NCBI GenBank assembly: GCA_030710605.1
Contig: CP092863.1
Span: 113,646,010 to 113,710,009, forward strand
Direction of reading: 5' to 3'
Origin: Cordylochernes scorpioides
Lineage: Eukaryota > Arthropoda > Arachnida > Pseudoscorpiones > Chernetidae
DNA: 64,000 nucleotides
The stretch's first letter is position 1, and every line of letters starts with the position of its first letter. Below are positions 55,749 to 64,000 of this stretch, piece by piece. The notes beneath the pieces are model-generated. The model saw only the letters and a program-made list of their open reading frames with translations, made no database searches and had not been told where the DNA came from. Both the position numbers and the translations under genes were made by a program.

Positions 55749-55983
55749 TGTCGCGGAGATAAATAAAGCAAGGGCAAGTTTGGGGATAATTAATTTATTA
55801 TAAGCGATATTTATAGGGAGATGGATAAAGTACAACTTACCCAAGTTAAAGTTAATCCTAATGAGGGACGTCAGCTCCCCCCGCCGGCCAGATTCCCCAG
55901 AACCCCTCACACCCGGTGTCCAGCGATGATTGACAGACGTCCCATGGGGCCTCTTGTGATTGGGGCCGCTGAGCTTCTTGACA
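55749..55983 (-). repeat. gypsy 5' LTR
   Basis: 235 bp, identical to 50693-50927 by eye. Flanked outside by ATAT. Confidence 0.95.
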
Positions 55984-57004
55984 ATATATAAAGGGTTGAT
56001 TGGTATTTGATGGCATTAATGTTGATGGTTAATAAACAAAATGATATTATCGATTAATATTGAAATGCTTTATCTACATCTGTAAGTTAAAAAACAAAGT
56101 CCAACACCACAAAACTAGTAAAACTGTAAGTCTATATACAATAAATGAGAGAGAAGTTAAAAGAAGACAAAAATATTCGTTCCTGAAAAAAGGGAACATA
56201 TTTACACACAATGACTAGGTGTAGGTGCAAGATTAATGATGTCTTTCTAGTTTGGCTTACGGGGAGGCAATGGGGCCCTATAATTGAATGATTGACAGGC
56301 AAGAGTGTTGAAGTAGGAAGGAATATCTCTGCTAATGATGGATGCTAATGATGGATACAAAGGTCATTCCACCCCTTTAGAAGTAGGGAAGGAAAGACGA
56401 AGTAGAAAAAAAAAAACTAGGGGGGAGTTCAGTGCGTGCGTCCTTGAGCTGTCGTTGGGATGAAGATTGGATTTAATTGTCCTTTTAGGAGGCCAAGATG
56501 GCGTCTCTTTTGGTCTCATGTACAGGATCGATTTTAGAGATGATGGGGACCTAATTTTTAAAACTTTTAAATATTGAGAAAATATCAATTGAAATAGTAA
56601 TAGGTCAAGTAAAATAAAGAGCGTAATAAATTTAATTATTAATATTATGGCTATAAATAAGGTATTAAAAAAACACACAAATAAGTTTAGAAAATATGAT
56701 TCGAGTAATTAAAATATAATATGATTTTTGAGGGAAAATATTTGGATAATGTCATTTTAGGTGAATTTAAGAAAGGCATGTAAGATTAGTAAATTGGCAA
56801 AAATGCGTGATTGAATATTTTTAATAATAAACTTGAAAATGATGAATTAACATTTATAATTTGATTAAAATAAAGTGATAAATGAGAGTGTGAAAGTTTT
56901 AAAAATTGAATAAAAATGATATAAAAAAGGTTATAATTGATTTTAAAATGCTTAAAGTGAAAATATAAGTATAAAATTTATGGGGAAAATGGCAGAAACA
57001 AAGT
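55984..57004. other. Non-coding interior of the 10.25-kb element
   Basis: AT-rich, with no supported frame. A segment near 56430-56530 is less AT-rich but shows no motif. Confidence 0.5.
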
Positions 57005-57361
57005 TTAAAGTACCTTGAAATGGCTGATGCTGGCTGGAGTTGATCTCTGGAGATGGCTGTTTGGAAGAAGGCTGCTTGTTGCGTGGGATCCGTCGAAAGA
57101 GGAGATGAGGGCCTCCTCCGCACGAGGCACGGCTTGTCCCCGAATGGCGTCTGTTAGGCGGCCTACTAGGTCTTCGTAGTGGGGCTGCATGTTGGTGAGG
57201 GCATCCGCGACGTATTCGTCTCCAGCCTCCGCCATCCTCTGCATGTTGCTGTCCTCAGTCATCCTGTCGACTTTAACGGGTTCTGTAGTAATCCCGATGT
57301 GGAATGTACTGGGCAGTCGTGGTCGTGGATGCGTGATGGGATTCCCGCACTGGGACAGCAA
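57005..57361 (-). CDS. Unrecognised reading frame starting in the right terminal repeat
   Basis: The frame opens inside the 541-bp repeat (no ATG there). The first ATG inside the unit gives MTEDSNMQRMAEAGDEYVAD, then ALTNMQPHYEDLVGRLTDAI and RAEEALISSFDGS, ending at a stop after HFKVL. An AAG/GTACTT donor-like site just before the stop suggests it could be a first exon. Acidic, helical-looking, Met/Glu/Ala-rich; it could be a Gag N-terminus or a leader exon. Not recognised. Confidence 0.3.
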   Translation of the reverse strand: MLSQCGNPITHPRPRLPSTFHIGITTEPVKVDRMTEDSNMQRMAEAGDEYVADALTNMQPHYEDLVGRLTDAIRGQAVPRAEEALISSFDGSHATSSLLPNSHLQRSTPASISHFKVL

Positions 57362-57819
57362 GAGACAGAGGCAGGTCTAGATGGTAACTCCAAGAAGGTA
57401 GAGGTAGACCACGGACGAAGGCAGTCGAACCACGGGCGTCACGGATGCCTACATCGCGGATAGGGGTGAGAGACCCGACCGTATGACGGCGTCGCTCTGA
57501 AAACAACTAACTGAACAACTGCCTTTGTCCCATTTCTGGGCTCTTTATATACTGGACGCCCGCATATGGCGGCGAGTTCTGATTGGCTCCTATAATCACG
57601 CCACCTGTCAAGCGCCGGGTTGTTTATCTCGTCTGGCCACCTGTTGACGGGGTAATTGAACTCATTATCATAAACACCTGTTCGTCTGGCCTTTGTCGTC
57701 GTCTACCTCTTTGTTTTATTTGTCACTTCCATTGTTACAAGATTGATACATATTTTTATATAGAGACGGGGTTATAATAAATATTAGAAGAAGGTTGTGA
57801 TCTAACTAACTCAAAATAT

Positions 57820-57825
<6 letters not shown>
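57285..57825 (-). repeat. Right 541-bp terminal direct repeat (putative promoter end)
   Basis: Carries a TATA box (TATATAAAG on the minus strand) and TCAGT initiator at about 57514-57510. Followed on the minus strand by GAACCCGTTAAAGTCGAC, which does not look like a tRNA primer-binding site. Confidence 0.93.
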
Positions 57826-57856
<31 letters not shown>

Positions 57857-58454
57857 GTTAGAGTTGTTATATCGATAGAGGGCGCAAACTAACAACAAAG
57901 ATAAATTACAAAATCAGGAATTTTTACTTGATTTTATAATCCTGATTAATTTTGTTTTCTTAATTGTAATCCATCTTTTATATTTTCTTTAGACAATTAA
58001 TGTAAAGAAAATTTTTAATCATTAAATTATCAAATATGTATATGCAATATAATTCCCACACTACTTGTAAATAGTCAACACATTTTTTATTTTTATATCC
58101 ATATATTTTAATATCCATATCCATATATTTTAATATCCATATCCATATATTTTAATATCTATAATCAAAGAGTAAATAGCCAATGCTTGTATATAATTTT
58201 TTGACCAACGACCCGAGGGGTAAGAAGGAGAAAAAAGGAGGTGGAATAATAAACAAAGAGAAAATGGCTGCGTTTCTTTTTGTCGCGTCTATTATTTCTT
58301 ATATACAAATTTAGAGTTTTAAATTTATAATTATTCAAAGATATACCTTAATACGACAGTATTTAGCCGACAGGATATAATAACCGGTACGTTTTTTCTT
58401 TTTTTTTAAACTTTATTGGATTTAACCTTTAGCCTACAACCATTCGCCACAAAA
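57826..58454. other. Spacer, TA microsatellite and gypsy leader
   Basis: (TA)n at 57826-57856, then non-coding sequence. A 24-bp unit (ATATCCATATATTTTAATATCC type) is repeated three times at about 58090-58160. The region should contain the 5' LTR end and primer site of the gypsy element that follows, but I could not place them. Confidence 0.5.
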
Positions 58455-59286
58455 ATGCCAAAAAGGAAGTCAGATACCGACACTCATTTTTCTGACAGAA
58501 ATGATAATATGGAATTTAAATTAATGAAAGAACAAATTAATTTACTAACACAAATTATACAACAACAGACGGTCTCAAATAAAAATCATATAAGTAAATT
58601 CTCTGGCCTCAATCAAGATATAAATATTTTCTTTCGTAACATTGAGGATGCAACGAACGATGAACGAGACAGAAAAAAATTTAGTTATTCTAAATTTAGA
58701 AGAAGGAGCTAAAAATATATTTTATCGATTGGGCTTAGAACAAGAGACTTATTTAAATATCAAACAGAAACTGTCCATAATCTATATATCAAAGAAGAAG
58801 ACAACGTTGGAAGAATTGTTCACTCACCAATTGGAAAAGCCAGAAAAAATTAACGATTATTACCATTTTAAGGTTGTGGGTGCATTAGAGAACTCACTTC
58901 CAAACAAACAGATTGTTGAAGCACTTACGGCAGGTGTAACGTATGATTTGAAGAAAATGATATACACCAGGAACCCACAGACGCCTGAAGAATGGTTGGA
59001 CTATGTAAACACCATCCAAAAGCGGCCAGTAACTCGAGGACAACCGACACCACAGCGTGGCCTTGACCGCTGGAAACCCGAATCCACTCCCCCGCCTAGC
59101 CAAGGTCATTACCGGCCCCAATATGGGCAATTAGCAACTTTTCGTCGACCTGGAGATGGACGTTTTGCCTTTCGCAACTACGCGGATAACACGCTGCCCA
59201 AGGAACCCAGGGAACCAGCCACATCGAGCGGACATCAACCCAGATCACAAGGATGTGATCCCTCATCAAGGAAAGGACCAGCATAA
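58455..59286 (+). pseudogene. gypsy gag (one frameshift), no zinc knuckle
   Basis: From ATG 58455 (MPKRKSDTDTHFSDRN). A frame change in an A-run at about 58674-58680 connects the N-terminal part (FKLMKEQINLLTQIIQQQ, ISKFSGLNQDINIFFRNI) to the main segment (LEEGAKNIFYRLGLEQETYL, ALENSLPNKQIVEALTAGV). The C-terminal tail is rich in Pro, Arg, Gln and Gly (PTPQRGLDRWKPESTPPPSQ) and lacks any CCHC motif. It overlaps the pol frame by about 130 bp, so pol is likely reached by frameshifting. The internal shift is probably an indel. Confidence 0.7.
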
Positions 59287-62200
59287 TGTAAGACTATTTT
59301 TTAATTTATCTATTTTCACCTTCAATGTTAAATTTCTTGTGGATACTGGCTCTACCATTAACCTAATATCTTTTGATTATTTGCATAAAATTTTGCCATC
59401 AGATATATTTCGAAATATAACTAAATATTCAGTTAATAAGCATTCTAGAATTAATACATTGAGTGGACCAATCCAACCTATATTTTATGTTATTTTACCA
59501 GTCAGTTTTTTTAAAAGAAAAGTTAGCTTAAAATTTTATATATTTAATCTACCATATGAAATTGCACTAATAGGATTATATACTCTAAAAAAAATAAAAA
59601 CTAGAATTGACTTCAATAGAAATGTAGTGAGTCAACAAGGCACAAATATTCCTGCTACTCTTTTTTATTTTGAAACAGATTTGGCTTATGTACATGATGC
59701 ATACAATGTGATAAATCCAGATAGGAAATATAATATAAACCAACACCTTCATATTGTTAATACACAAATCTTAGATAATCACTGTGCACCTTCAGGAAGT
59801 AATCCACTCTATGTTAATCATTTACAACAGACACTTTCCACTCAATCAAGCATTCCAGGGGAAAATAAGTTAACCAGTGATTTAATTGATAAGTATCATA
59901 AGATAAACAACTTATTAGACCTTAAGTTAATTAGGTTATTGAAAGAATTTGCTGAAATATTTCCTACAGACCCATTTAAAGTTCCTACCCTACATATCCA
60001 ACCTGTACAGATTAAACCAAATACAGATAGAGTAATCAGGTTGCGACCGTATAGAATACCATTTACATATAGGAAAGAAATAGATATACAAATCAATGAG
60101 ATGTTAAAAAATAATATAATAGAACCGGCCATAGGTGAATATGCTTCACCTATTACTCTAGTAAAAAAGAAAAATGGAACATTTAGAATGTGTGTGGATT
60201 TTCGAAAATTAAATGAACACATTCCAGTTGATCCCCAACCTATACCATTAATAGAATCAGTGATAGAAAAACTGTCGAAAGCTAAGTATTTTTCCAGCCT
60301 TGATTTGAGCAACGCTTATTGGACAGTTCCTATCCATCCGGATTCTCGACCTTATTTAGCCTTCACCACCCACGCAGGAGTGTACATGTTTAAAAGATTA
60401 CCTTTCGGGCTACGAAGCTCACCACAGATCTTCGAGAGAGCTATTGGACAAATACTTAGAAAATATAACTTCCAATTTCTAGAACACTACTATGATGATT
60501 TTATAATTTTTTCTGATAGTTTTGAAGAACACTTAGAACATCTTCGTTTATTCTTCCAACTATGCAGGGCAGAAAATATCCGCCTCAACCTTAACAAATG
60601 TCAATTATGTAAGACCTCCATTAGCTTCCTAGGATACGAAATCACAAAGGGCACTTATAAACCTCACCTAACTAACACTCAGGTAATAGGAACCATCCAA
60701 CCTCCGACTAATGTTAAAACTTTACAGTCATTTTTAGGTGTCGTAAATGTATATCATAAATTCATTCCCCATTATGCACAGCTTAGATCGCCTTTAAATA
60801 TACTTCTTAAAAAGAATATTCCTTTTAAGTGGACTCTTGAATGTCAGAAGGCATTTGAAGATTTGAAAAGCAGCCTAACTACATCACCAGTTTTACATAT
60901 CTTTAAAGAAGATTTACCCTGCTTCTTATATTGTGACGCGAGTACATTAGGGATATCCGGAATTCTAAAGCAAAAGGATGAAAATGGAGAAGAACATCCT
61001 GTACAATATTTCTCTCGCTCTCTACGCAAGTATGAACAGAACTACTCCATCTCGGAGCTGGAGTGTTTAGCTATCATTGAGTCTATAGAATACTTCAGGG
61101 TGTACCTGCTTGGTAGACATTTCACCATTTATTCTGATCACCAAGCTCTAGTCTATTTGAAAAATATTAAAAATCCGTCAGGTAGGTTATTTAGATGGTC
61201 CTTGAGACTCAGCCCATACACTTTTGACATACACTATCTGAAAGGTAAAAAACAACTCGAGGCAGACTTGCTATCAAGACAACCATTTTGCGGTTTTCTA
61301 GAGGCTCAACAATTGGAGGGACACCAGCATCGTGTACCTGAGAAATATCAATCACTCATCAATACTGATGGACTTGCGATTATTACTAAAAAGGGCGTAC
61401 CCAGAGTAGTCGTACCTGATACACTAAGAAATAAGTTACTACAGAAAGCACACGAATGGTATAACCATCCAGGAATCACACAACTCACTAGGTTAATCAC
61501 TAGTCAGTATTATTGGGATGGTATGACCAAAGATATAAATAACTATGTCCGTAAATGCAAAATTTGCCAAATAGTAAAACCTCCGAAAGGACCCACATAT
61601 GGAGAAATGGGTACCTTACCACTCGCGAAGGAACCTTATGAACTTATGTCAATGGACACAGTAGCCGGATTTACTAAGTATGGTGGTAACCGAGCTTATT
61701 TACATGTAATATGTGATCACATGAGTCGATACTGTTGGACTTTTCCTAGTAAATCTACCTCTACCCTGACCTATATTCAAACCCTAAAAAAGGTATTTCA
61801 GGAAGGTATTCCTAAAAACCTACTGACAGACCGAGCTCCTGCATTTACATCCGCTCAATTTAGAAGGTTTTTAATCTCACAAGGTATAAAACCCTTGTAT
61901 ACCACAGCAAATCACCCACAGTCAAATGGTCTGAGCGAGAGATTGAATGCAACCATAACAGGGAAACTAAAGATACTCCATTTAGAACACCCCAAACAGA
62001 CATGGACCAAACAGATAGAAAGGGTCACCAGAATCTACAATCTAACTCCACATACAGTGACGGGATTTCCTCCCATCTATTTATTAAAAGGGATAGTCCC
62101 AAACAATTTAAACAACCATGTTCAGACATTTCCCGAACTCTCAGAAGCAAGAAGAATAGCATTACAAAAGACACAAGCAAGGCATAAGGCCGAAAAACTA

Positions 62201-63166
62201 ATGTACGATCAAAAACATAAAAAGATTGATTTTGTACCAGGGGATCTAGTATTGGTGAAAGTTTATAGGCATCCGAATACTCCAAAGTTGGAACCTAACT
62301 ATACAGGCCCATATGAAATCTTGGAAATACTATCACCTCAGGTAGTGCGCATTAATAGACCAAATAGACCTTTGCAGTTAGAGACAGAAATTATAAATAT
62401 AGAAAAACTTCGTAGGTATGTGGAAAATATTCCCCATATCACACCTCCTACGGACCTTCCCGACTCTCCTCCTAGACAAAACTATTTTCTATTTCCTTAT
62501 AGGCACTTCACTACAGATATCTTGGGTGATCCGGGTTCCTCCAGACCAAGGAAATGGTTACAACCGTTTAACCATTTGGACAACAGTATTTTCACAGATG
62601 AAAAATTTTATAAGCCTGATTTTCCAATAACATCCAAACCAACTTTTTCATCAATAGTAAAGCACACTAAATCCAGTACATTGGTCTTAGACCCTAAAAT
62701 CAATCCATTCGATAATATGGTGGAAAGTAATTTGGGTACTACCAAAGAAAAATTACACAGTAAACTTAATCCAAATGCCGATGTCTTTATACCAACAACC
62801 TTGGCGACCAAAGAATTTTCACATTATTTAAATAAAGACTCGCTTATAAATAATGTTATCACTCTGTGTACATTTTTGTATAAAACTGTTATATTTAGAA
62901 TTAAAAAATTTCCATTGTTTTTAATTACCACAATAATATTTTGGATTCTTTATATTCATTTAGCATCTTGTATATACCTTCTTCCTTTATTGTTTTATAT
63001 CTTGCCTCTACCCATACAAACAAACCTACATATCTCTTATAAAATGTTCTTGATAAAATGGACCGTTAGAATAGTGGAATATATAAATTTGTATATAAAT
63101 GTAATGTTGGACTATATGAGGCGATATGATAATTTTAATCAAGCTATAAACTCAAATGATATATGA
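59156..63166 (+). CDS. gypsy Pol polyprotein with extended C-terminal hydrophobic tail
   Basis: 1336 residues from the first ATG (the true start lies in the gag overlap). Protease FLVDTGSTINLIS (residues 60-72). RT about 285-470 with RMCVDFRKLNEH, FSSLDLSNAYWTVPI, FGLRSSPQIFERA and catalytic HYYDDFIIFS (near 445). RNase H with LYCDASTLGISGIL (near 592) and YSDHQALVYLKN. Integrase zinc finger HEWYNHPG...CKICQ (near 766-800), then catalytic MSMDTVAGF (near 832), LLTDRAPAF (near 891) and SERLNATI (near 928), and GPYEILEIL (near 1051). The frame then continues for about 270 residues that are not typical of gypsy Pol, including a strongly hydrophobic stretch, residues about 1254-1290 (LFLITTIIFWILYIHLASC and following). 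No break is seen, so it could encode a functional polyprotein. Confidence 0.93.
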   Translation: MDVLPFATTRITRCPRNPGNQPHRADINPDHKDVIPHQGKDQHNVRLFFNLSIFTFNVKFLVDTGSTINLISFDYLHKILPSDIFRNITKYSVNKHSRINTLSGPIQPIFYVILPVSFFKRKVSLKFYIFNLPYEIALIGLYTLKKIKTRIDFNRNVVSQQGTNIPATLFYFETDLAYVHDAYNVINPDRKYNINQHLHIVNTQILDNHCAPSGSNPLYVNHLQQTLSTQSSIPGENKLTSDLIDKYHKINNLLDLKLIRLLKEFAEIFPTDPFKVPTLHIQPVQIKPNTDRVIRLRPYRIPFTYRKEIDIQINEMLKNNIIEPAIGEYASPITLVKKKNGTFRMCVDFRKLNEHIPVDPQPIPLIESVIEKLSKAKYFSSLDLSNAYWTVPIHPDSRPYLAFTTHAGVYMFKRLPFGLRSSPQIFERAIGQILRKYNFQFLEHYYDDFIIFSDSFEEHLEHLRLFFQLCRAENIRLNLNKCQLCKTSISFLGYEITKGTYKPHLTNTQVIGTIQPPTNVKTLQSFLGVVNVYHKFIPHYAQLRSPLNILLKKNIPFKWTLECQKAFEDLKSSLTTSPVLHIFKEDLPCFLYCDASTLGISGILKQKDENGEEHPVQYFSRSLRKYEQNYSISELECLAIIESIEYFRVYLLGRHFTIYSDHQALVYLKNIKNPSGRLFRWSLRLSPYTFDIHYLKGKKQLEADLLSRQPFCGFLEAQQLEGHQHRVPEKYQSLINTDGLAIITKKGVPRVVVPDTLRNKLLQKAHEWYNHPGITQLTRLITSQYYWDGMTKDINNYVRKCKICQIVKPPKGPTYGEMGTLPLAKEPYELMSMDTVAGFTKYGGNRAYLHVICDHMSRYCWTFPSKSTSTLTYIQTLKKVFQEGIPKNLLTDRAPAFTSAQFRRFLISQGIKPLYTTANHPQSNGLSERLNATITGKLKILHLEHPKQTWTKQIERVTRIYNLTPHTVTGFPPIYLLKGIVPNNLNNHVQTFPELSEARRIALQKTQARHKAEKLMYDQKHKKIDFVPGDLVLVKVYRHPNTPKLEPNYTGPYEILEILSPQVVRINRPNRPLQLETEIINIEKLRRYVENIPHITPPTDLPDSPPRQNYFLFPYRHFTTDILGDPGSSRPRKWLQPFNHLDNSIFTDEKFYKPDFPITSKPTFSSIVKHTKSSTLVLDPKINPFDNMVESNLGTTKEKLHSKLNPNADVFIPTTLATKEFSHYLNKDSLINNVITLCTFLYKTVIFRIKKFPLFLITTIIFWILYIHLASCIYLLPLLFYILPLPIQTNLHISYKMFLIKWTVRIVEYINLYINVMLDYMRRYDNFNQAINSNDI

Positions 63167-64000
63167 CCTTGAAGATTTGAATATATTACTTTAAAATGTG
63201 AACATAAAAACACTTATTGCGTGTGTGGGTTTAAATAGCTATAAATATCTTTAGCCACCTTACAATATGCAGAGGCTAGCGCTTATCGTTAGTCGGGTAT
63301 AACAACCCCGCATACCTCCGTTCGTTTTGTCTGGTGTAGGACAGACAAGATGTAAAGGCCTACAGATATATTTAGGACAATAGTAATAAGTTAAATTACG
63401 TATATAGCAATACGATAGAACAACTATAGGATTAGTATAAGCGTTTTTATAAGATAAACTATCGAGGGTTAAAAGAAAAAAGAAAATTTTGGGGTTTTTA
63501 AACACATCATCCTCTAAGATATGGTATAACCCCATCGGTTAGTTTCGAAAATCGATGTTCGGTAAAACCTATCCTAAGATGTACACTTCAAATGTTAGTT
63601 CGAATTAGAGATCATCCTTTTTAAAAAAGAAGTAAATTTTGGTTGTAGTGCTTTGACCTATGTACTTCCATTGAGTGAGTCGTAAACTCAATGTGCGAGT
63701 ATATCATAGGAAAAAGTACACAGACAACGTTATCAAGATGGCGGACCCGGCTGTCGCCGGGCGGACGCTCGCGTCGAACACAATCACCAACTGTCCAAAG
63801 TCCCGAGGTGCCAAGTGACGGCCCCAGGAGCCCCTTTGGAATGTCCTGCTGTCTAACGTGACACCCTCCCGTCTCTCTCTGGATCGACTGTAGGCTTACT
63901 TTATTATTCCTGGAAGAGCATATATTATGACATATGGCCCCGTTGAAGAAGGCTGAACATGGTTTAAGTATATTTAAAGCTGGAGAAGCCAGGAATAGGG
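63167..64000 (+). other. 3' region of the gypsy element or flank; LTR not identified
   Basis: AT-rich to about 63720, then distinctly GC-rich (GGCGGACCCGGCTGTCGCCG, GTCCCGAGGTGCCAAGTG) to about 63870. No gene seen. The minus-strand frame at 63260-63535 has no motif. GTTGAAGAAGGCTGAAC near 63941 resembles the hairpin words of the foldbacks. Confidence 0.5.

Larger units (their letters stand above)
50693..55983 (-). mobile_element. Ty3/gypsy LTR retrotransposon, very recent insertion
   Basis: Two 235-bp LTRs that read identical, with TG...CA ends and a 4-bp duplication ATAT. Orientation is leftward: the 5' LTR at 55749 is followed by TATTT then TGGCGGAGACGCTGGG (primer-binding type), and AAGGAGGGAGTAA precedes the 3' LTR. 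Gag, protease, RT, RNase H and integrase are in normal gypsy order. It is nested inside the 10.25-kb element. Despite identical LTRs, the coding region carries one stop and at least three indels. Confidence 0.96.
47574..57825 (-). mobile_element. 10.25-kb element with 541-bp terminal direct repeats, split by a gypsy insertion
   Basis: Terminal repeats have TG...CA ends and differ at only about seven or eight positions. Both lie against (AT)n, so a target duplication cannot be judged. On the minus strand each repeat has a TATA box (e.g. TATATAAAG, 57553-57545) and an arthropod-type initiator TCAGT about 32 bp on, suggesting leftward transcription. Removing the nested gypsy (50693-55983) leaves about 4.96 kb. 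I see no gag-pol, no TGG primer-binding site after the repeat and no clear polypurine tract. It is either a degenerate non-autonomous LTR element or something else with terminal direct repeats. Confidence 0.75.
58455..63166 (+). mobile_element. Ty3/gypsy retrotransposon, coding part (LTRs not located)
   Basis: Gag and a long pol frame in plus orientation. No sequence of 57826-58454 recurs in 63167-64000, so the 3' LTR probably starts beyond the window. The last bases AGGAATAGGG could be a polypurine tract. Not closely related to the gypsy at 50693. Confidence 0.85.

Noticed and set aside
57826..64000. LTR pair for the last gypsy element inside the window
   Set aside because: No block from before gag recurs after pol; the 3' LTR is probably beyond base 64000.

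Overview
The window is AT-rich, eukaryotic, intergenic DNA built almost entirely from transposable elements and their debris. No host protein-coding gene could be supported. The mix points to a metazoan, most likely an arthropod: BEL/Pao elements (one primed by a sequence complementary to tRNA-Phe), Ty3/gypsy elements, mariner and DD37D-type Tc1/mariner transposons, a Buster-like hAT, a Helentron-type endonuclease fragment, tRNA-derived SINEs, and many foldback repeats with hammerhead-like cores of the kind found in Penelope-like elements. The exact taxon cannot be read from the sequence.

Layout. 0-5 kb: two minisatellite arrays (55 bp and about 92 bp units), each apparently amplified from the 3' end of a different LINE. 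5-11 kb: foldbacks, a recurring 'family A' dispersed repeat, and a GC-rich insert inside a foldback. 11.1-15.8 kb: an internally deleted BEL/Pao element on the minus strand with a perfect target duplication. 16-18 kb: LINE debris and MITEs. 19.2-25.0 kb: a nearly complete BEL/Pao element on the plus strand. 25.9-28.7 kb: a complete but frameshifted hAT. 29-39 kb: palindromes, GGCTTCGCC-box repeats, a DD37D transposon, SINEs and hammerhead-like repeats. 39.7-43.6 kb: two decayed mariners and two Tc1/mariner-type MITEs.

44.6-47.4 kb is a 2.8 kb palindrome with about 1.36 kb arms that look about 99% identical. 47.6-57.8 kb is a 10.25 kb unit bounded by 541 bp TG...CA direct repeats. It holds a Helentron-type endonuclease reading frame and is split by a young gypsy element (50.7-56.0 kb, identical LTRs). 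58.4-63.2 kb is a gypsy gag-pol whose long pol frame carries an unusual C-terminal tail with a hydrophobic segment. The end of that element runs off the window.

Most coding regions are broken by a few frameshifts or single stops, often in homopolymer runs. Decay and assembly error cannot be told apart from sequence alone. Functions are assigned by motifs I could read, not by searches.
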